This document shows, in pieces, positions 16,894 to 25,446 of a stretch of DNA of 64,000 bases. The stretch's first letter is position 1. Every line of letters starts with the position of its first letter. The position numbers and the translations under genes were made by a program. A model generated the notes under the pieces. The model saw only the letters and a list, made by a program, of their open reading frames with translations, did no database searches and had not been told where the DNA came from. Origin of the DNA: Zoogloea sp. Its GTDB lineage: Bacteria; Pseudomonadota; Gammaproteobacteria; Burkholderiales; Rhodocyclaceae. The stretch spans positions 112,046-176,045 of the forward strand of contig NZ_JAQVCN010000004.1 of assembly GCF_028689785.1 (NCBI RefSeq), in the 5' to 3' direction.

Positions 16894-17723
16894 GCGCCGC
16901 AGCCCTGTTTGCCGGTGCGGCGGCCTGGGTAGCCAAGGCGGATGGCCTGATCATCTCGGCCGGAGCAGGCATGGGGGTTGATTCTGGCCTGCCGGACTTT
17001 CGCGGCAACACGGGCTTCTGGCGGGCCTACCCGGCCTTGGCGAAGGCCCGCATCGCCTTCGAGGAGATCGCCAGCCCGGACGCTTTTCGCCGTCACCCCC
17101 GGCAGGCCTGGGGCTTCTATGGTCATCGTCTGAATCTGTATCGACGCACCATTCCCCACCAGGGCTTTGCCATCCTGCAACGCATCGGCGCTCGTCTGCC
17201 CCGGGGCGCTTTCGTGTTCACCTCGAATGTGGATGGGCAGTTTCAGCAGGCCGGCTTTCCGGAAGAGTCGATCTGCGAGGTGCACGGCTCGCTGCATCAC
17301 CTCCAGTGCATGGAGGCCTGTGGGCAGCCCATTCATTCGGCAGAGGCCTACTTTCCGGAGGTGGATGGGCAGGCATGCCTGCTCACCAGCCCCCTGCCCC
17401 GCTGCCCCCGCTGCGGCGCCCTCCTCCGCCCCAACGTATTGATGTTCGGCGACGGTGAATGGCTCAGTCAGCGCACCGCCACCCAGCGTCGGCGGCTGGA
17501 GGCGTGGCTGGCCAGGGTGCAGCGCCCGGTGGTCATCGAGATTGGTGCCGGCAGCCATGTGCCTACCGTACGCTGGTTCAGTGAAACCCTGGGCGAGCCC
17601 CTGGTGCGCATCAACCCGACCGAGGCGGAGATTCCAGGTCGAGGAATCAGCCTGCCAATGGGGGGGCTGGCAGCTCTCAGTGGCATCCACTCGGCCCTGG
17701 TGCAGCAGGGCTTTGCTGCATGA
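16890..17723 (+). CDS. Sir2-family NAD-dependent deacetylase-like protein
   Basis: A 277-residue sirtuin. The NAD loop reads SAGAGMGVDSGLPDFRG (family GAGxSxxSGIPDFRG), the catalytic His is in EVHGSLHHLQC, and Cys residues at LQC-MEAC and C-PRC form the zinc site. The usual TQNID motif is TSNVDGQF, and GAGIS is GAGMG, so it belongs to a divergent bacterial branch whose activity (deacylase or ADP-ribosyl transferase) cannot be told from sequence. It is translationally coupled to tam (ATGA overlap). Its stop lies 21 bp before a parS site. Confidence 0.88.
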   Translation: MSAAALFAGAAAWVAKADGLIISAGAGMGVDSGLPDFRGNTGFWRAYPALAKARIAFEEIASPDAFRRHPRQAWGFYGHRLNLYRRTIPHQGFAILQRIGARLPRGAFVFTSNVDGQFQQAGFPEESICEVHGSLHHLQCMEACGQPIHSAEAYFPEVDGQACLLTSPLPRCPRCGALLRPNVLMFGDGEWLSQRTATQRRRLEAWLARVQRPVVIEIGAGSHVPTVRWFSETLGEPLVRINPTEAEIPGRGISLPMGGLAALSGIHSALVQQGFAA

Positions 17724-17744
17724 GCAGGCGGCCTGCCCGGCCCT

Positions 17745-17760
17745 TGTTCCACGTGAAACA
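17745..17760. promoter_or_regulatory. parS centromere site 1
   Basis: TGTTCCACGTGAAACA matches the bacterial chromosomal parS consensus TGTTnCACGTGAAACA at every defined position. ParB binds this 16-mer and loads along flanking DNA to drive segregation. It lies between the sirtuin stop and the speE start. Such sites are normally close to the replication origin. Confidence 0.9.
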
Positions 17761-18714
17761 ATGTCGATGGAGCTGATCAGCCTTCACAGTTCCGATTTTG
17801 ATCCTGCGTCCTGCCCCCAAAACTCCCTTGATCAGAACGGAGTGTTTCACGTGAAACATACCGCCCCACTCCACCTGCCATTCAGCCCGGATGCGGCCCT
17901 CGTACTGAAGCGCCGTCAAGCACCCCAGCTTGTTCCGGGTCATCTCCAGTCCATCGCCCTCGAAGACACCCACACCTTCGGCACTCTCTACAGTCTGGAT
18001 GGTGACGCCATGGCAGCGGAGGCCGATGAGTTCATGCTCCATGAGAGCCTGGTGCACATCCCGGCCCTCAGTCATCCTGATCTCCGGCGGGCCCTGGTTC
18101 TCGGGGGTGGAGATGGCGCCTCCGCCCGGGAGTTGCTCAAGCATCCTGGGCTCGACAGCATCATCGTGGCCGAGCTGGATCCGGGGGTGGTCGTTACCAT
18201 CCGCAGACTTCTGCCCGCCCTGCCCCAAGACGCCTTCGACAACGGGCGGGTCGACCTACGCATCGGCGACGCCGCCCACACCCTTGCCTCAGCCTACCAG
18301 GCAGGCGAGCGCTTCGACGTGATCCTCTTCGACCTGACCGAGGCCGACGACCCCGCCTGCGCCCATCTGCACCAGCCCGATTTCCTCCAACTCTGCGCGG
18401 CCAGTCTGGCTCCCCGTGGGATAATCCACGTCCAGCTCGGCTCCCCCTTCTACCAAGCGGAAAAGGTGGCAAGCCTGTATCGTCGGCTGGAGTCCGTTTT
18501 CCCCAAACCACAGGTCAGCCTCATCCATGTTCCGCTCTATGGCGGCCCCTGGCTTCTGGCCTGCTGCAGCGGAAACGCCCAGCCCGAGCCGGACGAAACC
18601 ACGCTTGTCGAACGCATGACCGCCAGATGCATTCACGGTCTGCGCTACTACAATCCGGCGCTTCATCTTGCCAGCCGGGCCCTGCCCAATTACATCCGCG
18701 ACCTGCTCGCCTGA
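17761..18714 (+). CDS. speE: Spermidine synthase-like aminopropyltransferase
   Basis: About 317 residues if translation starts at ATG 17761. Spermidine synthases transfer aminopropyl from decarboxylated SAM to putrescine. Features: LEDTHTFGTLYSLDGDAM, AEADEFMLHESLVHIPAL, the LVLGGGDGASARELLKH nucleotide loop, ELDPGVV and the catalytic-region DVILFDLTEADDP. The common DPxGPA motif is altered to DLTEADDP, so substrate range may differ. The first ~30 residues are not family-like and include the parS-encoded stretch, so GTG 17842 is an alternative start; neither has a good ribosome-binding site. It ends 5 bp before rsmB. Confidence 0.82.
   Translation: MSMELISLHSSDFDPASCPQNSLDQNGVFHVKHTAPLHLPFSPDAALVLKRRQAPQLVPGHLQSIALEDTHTFGTLYSLDGDAMAAEADEFMLHESLVHIPALSHPDLRRALVLGGGDGASARELLKHPGLDSIIVAELDPGVVVTIRRLLPALPQDAFDNGRVDLRIGDAAHTLASAYQAGERFDVILFDLTEADDPACAHLHQPDFLQLCAASLAPRGIIHVQLGSPFYQAEKVASLYRRLESVFPKPQVSLIHVPLYGGPWLLACCSGNAQPEPDETTLVERMTARCIHGLRYYNPALHLASRALPNYIRDLLA
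17843..17858. promoter_or_regulatory. parS centromere site 2
   Basis: TGTTTCACGTGAAACA, the fully palindromic form of parS, starts 98 bp after site 1. It is inside the predicted speE reading frame, where it encodes the FHVKH residues, and overlaps an alternative GTG start at 17842. Two consensus copies this close are very unlikely by chance. Confidence 0.92.
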
Positions 18715-18719
18715 GATCC

Positions 18720-20048
18720 ATGCCCAGCCGCCCCCCTCGCCCCACTGCCCCCGCGTCCCCCCCCCCACTTGCCGAAGACAGCCTCGCCTACAGTTTTGTC
18801 ACCACCGCCCAGCTCATCGCCGACGTGCTTGCCGGGGGCACTCTGACCGAGGCCCTGGCGGCTCTGTGGAGTGCACGGCCGGCCACGCCCCCCAGTGTCC
18901 GTGGTGCCATCCTCGACCTCGCCTACGGCAGTCTGCGCGACTACGGCCGGCAGGATTTCGTCCTCGGCAAGCTGCTCCAGAAGCCGCTCCCCGAGCCGGT
19001 CCAATCCCTGCTGCGGGTGGCCCTGTATCGCCTCGACAGCCGCGCCGACACCGCCCACACCATCGTTGACCAGGCCGTCACTGGCGCCGCAACGCTGCTG
19101 GGCGGCAAATTCAAGGGGGTGGTGAATGGCGTGCTGCGCAATGCCCTGCGTCAGTCTGCCGAGCTGAACCGGGCCGCCGATGCCGACATGGTGGCCGAGT
19201 TCCGCCACCCTCCCTGGTGGATCCGCCGCCTACGCAGCCAGTATCCGGATGACTGGCGCGCCATTCTGGCCGCCGGCAACACCCATCCGCCCATGGCCCT
19301 GCGCGTCAATCGCCGCCGGACAACACGGCGTGAAGTACTGGCGGCGTTTGCCGCCGCCGAGCTGCCTGTACGTGAGTTCAACAACGGAGCCCTGCTTCTC
19401 GATCGCCCGGTTCCGGTAACGCGGCTACCGGGATTCGCCGAGGGCCTGCTCAGCGTGCAAGATGCCGGCGCCCAGCACGCTGCCCGCTACCTCGACCTGG
19501 CCGACGGCCAGCGGGTGCTCGACGCCTGCGCAGCCCCCGGCGGCAAGACCTCCCACATCCTGGAAACAGCCCAGGTGGCGCTCACCGCCCTCGACAGCGA
19601 TGCCCTCCGGGCCCATCGAGTCAGCGAAAACCTGGCCCGCCTCGGCCTCTCCGCCGAGGTAAAGACCGCCGACTGCCGCAACCTGTCCCGCTGGTGGAAC
19701 GGCCAGCCCTTCGACCGCATCCTTGCCGATGTGCCCTGCTCCGCCTCCGGAGTAGTCCGGCGCAACCCAGACATCAAGTGGCTGCGCCGCTCCGACGACA
19801 TTGCCCGCTTCGCGGCCCAGCAGGCCGAGATCCTCGATACCCTGTGGCAGGTCCTGGCCCCGGGTGGCAAAATGCTTTATGTCACCTGCTCGGTGTTTGC
19901 CGAAGAGAACCGGGAGCAGATCGCCGCATTTGCGAGCCGCCATCCCGATTGCTGCCCCCTGCCCATCGCAGGCCAGCCCGATTGCCAGTATCTGCCTTGC
20001 ACCGAACATGACGGATTTTTCTACGCCCTGCTCGAGAAAGCTGCCTGA
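18720..20048 (+). CDS. rsmB: 16S rRNA (cytosine-967-C5)-methyltransferase
   Basis: A 442-residue enzyme that methylates C967 of 16S rRNA. An N-terminal NusB-like RNA-binding domain (~15-150, AHTIVDQAV...FKGVVNGVLRN) is followed by the SAM domain: LDACAAPGGKTSHIL, DVPCSASGVVRRNPD (catalytic-motif Cys) and YVTCSVFAEEN (second Cys). The start at 18720 gives the standard family length. Its 3' end overlaps the DUF4390 gene by 41 bp. The rsmB-DUF4390-ntrY-ntrX order is common in this order of bacteria (recalled, not checked). Confidence 0.95.
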   Translation: MPSRPPRPTAPASPPPLAEDSLAYSFVTTAQLIADVLAGGTLTEALAALWSARPATPPSVRGAILDLAYGSLRDYGRQDFVLGKLLQKPLPEPVQSLLRVALYRLDSRADTAHTIVDQAVTGAATLLGGKFKGVVNGVLRNALRQSAELNRAADADMVAEFRHPPWWIRRLRSQYPDDWRAILAAGNTHPPMALRVNRRRTTRREVLAAFAAAELPVREFNNGALLLDRPVPVTRLPGFAEGLLSVQDAGAQHAARYLDLADGQRVLDACAAPGGKTSHILETAQVALTALDSDALRAHRVSENLARLGLSAEVKTADCRNLSRWWNGQPFDRILADVPCSASGVVRRNPDIKWLRRSDDIARFAAQQAEILDTLWQVLAPGGKMLYVTCSVFAEENREQIAAFASRHPDCCPLPIAGQPDCQYLPCTEHDGFFYALLEKAA

Positions 20049-20622
20049 ACGACGTCGCTTCCTGCGGGGGGCGGCTGCCTTCATCGTGACAGGCAGTCTG
20101 GCCATCGGGGCCGCCCCCGCCCGGGCGGCGGAAGCCGAGATCCGGACGGCCTCGATCGAGGCCGGCGAGGAGCAATTCGTGCTCAACGCCGACATCTCTG
20201 CCGAACTCACCCCCCTGCTGGCCGACGTGGTGAGCCGGGGCGTGGCGCTGTTTTTCGTCACCGAGTTTGAACTGCGTTCGCCGCGCTGGTACTGGCTGGA
20301 CGAAGAAATCGTCAGCAAGACGGTCACCTACCGCCTGTCCTACCAGTCCCTGACCCGCCAGTACCGCCTCACCACCGGCACCCTGCACCAGAACTTCAGC
20401 ACCGTTGAAGAGGCCATGCGCACCATGCTGCGCATCCGCAACTGGAGTGTGGCCGAGCGCGGCACCCTACGCATCGGGCGCAGCTACAACGCCGCCCTGC
20501 GCTTCCGCCTGGATGTCACCGAACTGCCCAAGCCCCTGCAGGTGAGCGCCTTTGGCCGCAAGGACTGGAACCTCGGCACCGACTGGTACCGCTGGACCTT
20601 CGTTGCCCGCGAGGCCAAATGA
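20008..20622 (+). CDS. DUF4390 domain-containing exported protein
   Basis: A 204-residue protein. The N-terminus carries ERRRFLRG followed by a hydrophobic stretch and a PARAAEA cleavage region, which resembles a twin-arginine signal. The rest (~45-204) matches DUF4390, with FVTEFELRSPRWYWLDE and LTRQYRLTTGTLHQNF. Its function is unknown; the family is consistently encoded next to ntrYX, which suggests an envelope role connected to that sensor. It starts inside rsmB (41-bp overlap) and overlaps ntrY by 4 bp (ATGA), indicating tight coupling. Tat versus Sec export cannot be settled from sequence. Confidence 0.82.
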   Translation: MTDFSTPCSRKLPERRRFLRGAAAFIVTGSLAIGAAPARAAEAEIRTASIEAGEEQFVLNADISAELTPLLADVVSRGVALFFVTEFELRSPRWYWLDEEIVSKTVTYRLSYQSLTRQYRLTTGTLHQNFSTVEEAMRTMLRIRNWSVAERGTLRIGRSYNAALRFRLDVTELPKPLQVSAFGRKDWNLGTDWYRWTFVAREAK

Positions 20623-22760
20623 GACCGACCGCCCTCGTCGTCGTCGCCGCCGTCGCCGGCATTCTGCTTTTCCTGCTGGCCACCGCCAGCGCCAACACGC
20701 CCCTCTTTGCCCGCAACTACACCCTGTTGCTGATCCTCAACGGGATCATCGCCTTGGGCCTGGCCAGCCTGGTCTTCGTGCAGCTGCGCAGCTTGTGGCG
20801 GGAGTACCGGGCGCGTCGCTTCGGGTCCCGCCTCAAGCTGCGCCTCATGACCATCTTTGCTGCCATGGCGGTGGTGCCCGGGGTGCTGGTGTATGCCGTG
20901 TCGCTCCAGTTTGCCGTCAAGAGCATCGACTCCTGGTTCAATGTGCGAGTGGATGCGGCCCTTGAGAGCGGCCTGCAACTCGGCCGCAGCTCCCTCGACA
21001 TGCTCCTCGGCCAGCTCACCGACAAGGCTGAGCGCATGGTCGAGGAGCTGGAGCTGGCCCCCCAGGTGCGCTCCACTTTGCTCAATAACCTGCGTGAGCG
21101 CGCCAATGTCGAATCAGCCACGGTCTTCTCGTCCAGCGGCACGATCGTCGCCACCGCCGAAACCGAGATCGACAGCCTGGTGCCTGAACGGCCCAGCGTT
21201 GCCCAGTTGCGCCAGGCCCGCCAGACCCAGGGCTACCGGGCGGTGGAAGGCCAGGCACCGGACGGCCTGATCCTGCGGGTCATCGTACCCATCCCCTCGC
21301 GCCGCCTGGTCGAGCCCCAGTTGCTGCAACTCACCCAGTCGGTGCCCAGCACCTTCGCCGCCCATGCCGAGAGCGTCGAGACCGTGCACCGGGACTACCA
21401 GGAACTGTCCCTAGCCCGCAACGGCCTCAAACGCATCTACACCCTCACCCTCACCCTCACCCTGCTGCTGGCGCTGTTTGCCGCCGTCGCCGTGGCCTTC
21501 GTCCTCACCCGCCGCCTGGCCGCACCGCTCTTCATCCTTGCCGAAGGCACCCAGGCCGTGGCTGCCGGCGACTTCAGCCCCCGCCAGGCCCTGCCCGCCC
21601 GGGACGAGCTCGGCGTGCTGACCCAGTCCTTCAACCAGATGACCCGCCAGCTTGAGGATGCCCGCGCCCAAGCCGAGAACAACCGAGCCGCCGTGGAGCG
21701 CAACCGGGCCTACCTGGAAGGAGTGCTGGCCAACCTCTCCGCCGGAGTGCTGGCCTTCTCGCCGGACGGACATCTGAGAGCCGCCAACCATGGTGCCATG
21801 ACCATCCTCAACGACCCCCTGGACGGCTACGAGCGGGTACGTCTGGAGGAATGGACTGCCCACGGGGATTTTCGTGAGGCCCTGCTGGGCGCCCTGCGGG
21901 ACCCCGAGCCGAACTGGAACCGGCAGATCGAGTTTTCCAACCCGGATGGCAGCACCCAAACCCTGCTCCTTCACGGCACCCGCCTGCCCGACGACACCGG
22001 CGGCGGCTGGGTGGTGGTTTTCGATGACATCACCCATCTCATCGCCGCCCAGCGCACCGCCGCCTGGGCGGAGGTGGCGCGGCGCCTGGCCCACGAGATC
22101 AAGAACCCCCTCACGCCCATCCAGCTTTCCGCCGAACGCCTGCAGTTCAAGCTCGCCGATCGCCTCGACACCGAGGGCAGGGAAATGCTCGAACGCTCCA
22201 CCACCACCATCGTCAACCAGGTGGAGGCGATGAAGAACCTGGTAAATGCCTTCCGTGACTATGCCCGGCTACCCACCCCGGTGATGACGCCGGTGGATCT
22301 CAACGCCCTGGTGCGCGAAGTGCTGGTGCTCTACGAGGGCTCCCGGGTGATGATCCACGCCGAACTCGCCGCCGACCTGCCCCAGGTGCTCGGCGATGCC
22401 ACCCAGCTCCGCCAGGTCATCCACAATCTGCTGCAGAACGCCGAAGACGCCCTCAGCGAAGAGGATGCGCCCGAGATACGCCTGTTGACCCGAGCCGATG
22501 CCCGGCGGGTAGACTTGATCCTGCGCGACAACGGGCAGGGTTTCCCGCCAGAGATCCTGTCCCGGGCTTTCGAGCCCTATGTCACCACCAAGACCCGTGG
22601 CACCGGCCTGGGTCTGGCCATCGTGAAGAAGATCATCGACGAACATGAGGGCGAGATCCGTCTCGCCAATCGCGAAGCTGGTGGTGCGGAAATCCGCATC
22701 CGCCTGTGCACCGCTCCCCAATCCGAGTCCACCACCCATGGCCAAGATCCTCATCGTTGA
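20619..22760 (+). CDS. ntrY: NtrY-type membrane sensor histidine kinase
   Basis: A 713-residue kinase. Two N-terminal helices (~5-55) and another near 85-110 precede a periplasmic region, a fourth helix (~280), a HAMP domain (VLTRRLAAPLFILAEG), a PAS domain (~370-480), and HisKA/HATPase domains. The phospho-acceptor is in RRLAHEIKNPLTPIQLSAERLQ-type sequence (~495); N, G1 and G2 boxes are NLLQNAEDAL, LRDNGQGFP and GTGLGLAI. The NtrYX pair controls nitrogen and, in some betaproteobacteria, respiratory genes. It overlaps ntrX by 23 bp. Confidence 0.93.
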   Translation: MRPTALVVVAAVAGILLFLLATASANTPLFARNYTLLLILNGIIALGLASLVFVQLRSLWREYRARRFGSRLKLRLMTIFAAMAVVPGVLVYAVSLQFAVKSIDSWFNVRVDAALESGLQLGRSSLDMLLGQLTDKAERMVEELELAPQVRSTLLNNLRERANVESATVFSSSGTIVATAETEIDSLVPERPSVAQLRQARQTQGYRAVEGQAPDGLILRVIVPIPSRRLVEPQLLQLTQSVPSTFAAHAESVETVHRDYQELSLARNGLKRIYTLTLTLTLLLALFAAVAVAFVLTRRLAAPLFILAEGTQAVAAGDFSPRQALPARDELGVLTQSFNQMTRQLEDARAQAENNRAAVERNRAYLEGVLANLSAGVLAFSPDGHLRAANHGAMTILNDPLDGYERVRLEEWTAHGDFREALLGALRDPEPNWNRQIEFSNPDGSTQTLLLHGTRLPDDTGGGWVVVFDDITHLIAAQRTAAWAEVARRLAHEIKNPLTPIQLSAERLQFKLADRLDTEGREMLERSTTTIVNQVEAMKNLVNAFRDYARLPTPVMTPVDLNALVREVLVLYEGSRVMIHAELAADLPQVLGDATQLRQVIHNLLQNAEDALSEEDAPEIRLLTRADARRVDLILRDNGQGFPPEILSRAFEPYVTTKTRGTGLGLAIVKKIIDEHEGEIRLANREAGGAEIRIRLCTAPQSESTTHGQDPHR

Positions 22761-23988
22761 CGACGAAGTCGGCATCCGCGAACTCCTCTCCGAGATCCTG
22801 CGCGACGAGGGGCACGACATCATCCTCGCCGAGAACGCCGGCGCAGCCCGGGCTGCGCGCAATGCAGCCCGGCCTGACCTCGTGCTGCTCGACATCTGGA
22901 TGCCCGACACCGACGGGGTCAGCCTGCTCAAGGAATGGTCGGCCAACGGCCAGCTGACCATGCCGGTGGTGATGATGTCCGGCCACGGCACCATCGACAC
23001 CGCCGTGGAAGCCACCCGCATCGGTGCCATGGAGTTCCTCGAAAAGCCCATCGCCCTGCAGAAACTGCTTGCCGCGGTGAAACGGGGGCTGTCGCGCATC
23101 AAACCCGCCCACGCCCCCAGCCCCCTGGGTCTGGCTGCCTTCAGCCGCTCGGCGCCCTTGCGTGACCTGCGCAAGCGCCTGGAGCAGATGGCAGACAAGT
23201 CGCGCATCATCCTGTTGCGCGTGGGGCCGGGCAGCCTGGCCGAGCTATGTGCCCGCAGCCTGCAGCGGGTCGGCACTCCCTGGCTCGACCTGTCCCTTTC
23301 GTCCCTGCCCATCGAACTCAACGTGCTCGAAGGCGCCCGCAACGGCGTGCTGTATGTGCCCGAGCTGATCTATCTGTCGCGCCCCCAGCAGAAGAACCTG
23401 GTGTTTGCCATGGACCGCCTGGAGCGCCACGGGCAGACCCTGGTGGTGGCCACCGAGCACCGCCCCGAGGAACTGGTGGAACACGGCTGGGAAGAGCGCG
23501 CCCTGGCCCGCCTGTTCGAAGTCTCCCTGGCCCCGCCGGCCCTGGGCGAGATCCGCGACGAGATCCCCGAGATCGCCAGCCAGATCCTGCTGCACTTCGT
23601 CGAAGCCGGCGAGGTGCCCGCCCGCCGGCTCTCCTCCGCCGCCCTCAACGCCCTGCGCAACCAGGGCTGGCCGGGGGGCTACGGCGAGCTCAAGGCCGCC
23701 ATCAAGTCCCTGGCCCTGGGCACCCTCGAAGAAGAGATCGGCATGGACGAGGTGGCCCACCTGCTGGTCAAGACACCCCCCGCAGCCCTCGGCCTGCCCC
23801 TCGACCTGCCCCTCCGCGAAGCCCGCGAGATCTTCGAGCGTCTGTACTTCGAACACCACCTGCAGATCGACGGTGGCAACATGACCCGCCTCGCCGAGAA
23901 GACTGGTCTCGAACGCACCCATCTGTACCGCAAGCTCAAGCAGCTCGGCATCAGCGTTGGCCGTCGGCACGAAGAGAGCAGCTCCTGA
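22738..23988 (+). CDS. ntrX: NtrX-type response regulator with degenerate AAA+ domain
   Basis: A 416-residue regulator starting at MAKILIVDDEVGI. The receiver domain (~1-118) has the acceptor Asp in LVLLDIWMPD. The central region aligns in outline with a sigma-54 activator AAA+ domain (VLEGARNGVLYVPELIYLSRPQQ), but the Walker A position reads LLRVGPGSLAE instead of GxxGxGKE and the segment that should hold GAFTGA is missing. A Fis-type helix-turn-helix ends the protein (GLERTHLYRKLKQLGIS). It should bind DNA when phosphorylated but is not expected to remodel sigma-54 RNA polymerase. It is preceded by overlapping ntrY. Confidence 0.92.
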   Translation: MAKILIVDDEVGIRELLSEILRDEGHDIILAENAGAARAARNAARPDLVLLDIWMPDTDGVSLLKEWSANGQLTMPVVMMSGHGTIDTAVEATRIGAMEFLEKPIALQKLLAAVKRGLSRIKPAHAPSPLGLAAFSRSAPLRDLRKRLEQMADKSRIILLRVGPGSLAELCARSLQRVGTPWLDLSLSSLPIELNVLEGARNGVLYVPELIYLSRPQQKNLVFAMDRLERHGQTLVVATEHRPEELVEHGWEERALARLFEVSLAPPALGEIRDEIPEIASQILLHFVEAGEVPARRLSSAALNALRNQGWPGGYGELKAAIKSLALGTLEEEIGMDEVAHLLVKTPPAALGLPLDLPLREAREIFERLYFEHHLQIDGGNMTRLAEKTGLERTHLYRKLKQLGISVGRRHEESSS

Positions 23989-24018
23989 GCGCTCCCCGCC
24001 GGGGCAAGGAAGGAAGAC

Positions 24019-25446
24019 ATGAAGATCATCATCCTTGGTGCCGGCCAGGTCGGCACCTCCGTCGCCGAGAGCCTCGTCTCCGAAGCCAACGACATCACCG
24101 TGGTGGATAACAACGTCGAGCATCTCACCTCGCTCCAGGAGCGCCTCGACCTGCGCGTGGTGACCGGCAATGCGGCTGCCCCGTCAGTGCTGGACGCCGC
24201 CGGCGCCCAGGACGCCGATCTGCTGATCGCCGTCACCCAGTCGGACCAGACCAACCTGTGCGCCTGCCGGGTTGCCAAGACCCTGTTCAACATCCCGACG
24301 CGCATCGCGCGCCTGCGCTCTGCCGACTACGCCGAACACCCCGAGCTGCTGAACGACAGCAACTTCGCCGTGGACCACTCCATCTGCCCCGAGCAGATCG
24401 TCACCAACTACATCCGCAAGCTGATTGAGTTTCCCGAGGCCCTGCAGGTGCTGGAGTTCGCCGAGGGCATGGTCACCATGATCGCCGTGAAGGCCTTCGA
24501 AGGCGGCCTGCTGGTGGGCAAACCGCTCAACACCATCCCCCTGCGCCTGCCCAACATCGATGCCCGGGTGGCCGCCATCTTCCGGCGCGACCAATCCATC
24601 ATCCCCTCCGGGGACACCATCATCGAAAGTGGTGACGAAGTCTTCATCATTGCGGCCACCTCCCATATCCGCAAGGTCATGACCGAGCTGCGACGCATGG
24701 ACAAGCCCATCAAACGGGTCATCATCGCCGGCGGGGGCAACATCGGCTTCCGCCTCGCCCGGGCCATCGAGAGCACCTTCAACGTCAAGCTCATCGAGCG
24801 CGACCGACGTCGTGCCGAGGTGCTCGCCGGGCAGTTGTCCCGGACCCTGGTTCTGCGCGGTGATGGTACCGACGAAGCCCTTCTCGACTCGGAGAGCATC
24901 GAGGAAACCGACATGTTCCTCGCCCTCACCAACGACGAGGAGGACAACATCATGTCGGCCTCCCTGGCCAAGCAGATGGGCGCCCGCCGCACCCTGGCCC
25001 TGATAAACCGCAAGTCATATGTGGACCTGGTACAGGGCGGGCGCATCGACATCGCCATCTCGCCGGCCCAGACCTCCATCGGCCAGCTCCTGGCCCGGGT
25101 GCGACGGGGCGATGTGGCCGCCGTGCACAGCCTGCGCCGAGGCGCCGCCGAAGCCCTGGAAGTCATTGCCCACGGAGACGCCAAACACTGCAAGGTGATC
25201 GGCCGCCGCATCGAAGAGATCGACCTGCCCGAAGGCGCCACCATTGCCGCCATCGTGCGCAATACTGGCCAGAGCCGCACCGAGTACAAGGAGCTGATGC
25301 CCTACGAGGTGCCCATCCACGAAGTCATCATGGCGCACCATGACACCGAGATCCGTGCCGAGGACCACGTCATCGTCTTCTGCACCAGCAAAAAACTGAT
25401 CGGCCAAGTGGAGAAGCTCTTCCAGGTAGGCTGGGGCTTCTTCTGA
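24019..25446 (+). CDS. trkA: Trk potassium uptake regulator TrkA
   Basis: A 475-residue cytosolic NAD-binding gating protein of the Trk K+ system. It has two RCK-N Rossmann domains (IILGAGQVGTSVAESL at the N-terminus, IIAGGGNIGFRLARAIE ~235) each followed by an RCK-C domain. Slightly longer than the E. coli protein (458). A GGAAGGAAG ribosome-binding site precedes ATG 24019. Its TGA stop shares bases with the ATG of trkH, so channel and gate are co-translated. In E. coli dephospho-EIIA-Ntr binds TrkA; an EIIA-Ntr-like gene is in the kdp locus of this window. Confidence 0.96.
   Translation: MKIIILGAGQVGTSVAESLVSEANDITVVDNNVEHLTSLQERLDLRVVTGNAAAPSVLDAAGAQDADLLIAVTQSDQTNLCACRVAKTLFNIPTRIARLRSADYAEHPELLNDSNFAVDHSICPEQIVTNYIRKLIEFPEALQVLEFAEGMVTMIAVKAFEGGLLVGKPLNTIPLRLPNIDARVAAIFRRDQSIIPSGDTIIESGDEVFIIAATSHIRKVMTELRRMDKPIKRVIIAGGGNIGFRLARAIESTFNVKLIERDRRRAEVLAGQLSRTLVLRGDGTDEALLDSESIEETDMFLALTNDEEDNIMSASLAKQMGARRTLALINRKSYVDLVQGGRIDIAISPAQTSIGQLLARVRRGDVAAVHSLRRGAAEALEVIAHGDAKHCKVIGRRIEEIDLPEGATIAAIVRNTGQSRTEYKELMPYEVPIHEVIMAHHDTEIRAEDHVIVFCTSKKLIGQVEKLFQVGWGFF

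Noticed and set aside
21441..21464. ACCCTC hexamer repeat in ntrY
   Set aside because: A hexamer keeps the reading frame and only encodes Thr-Leu repeats in a membrane helix; too short to act as a phase-variation switch.
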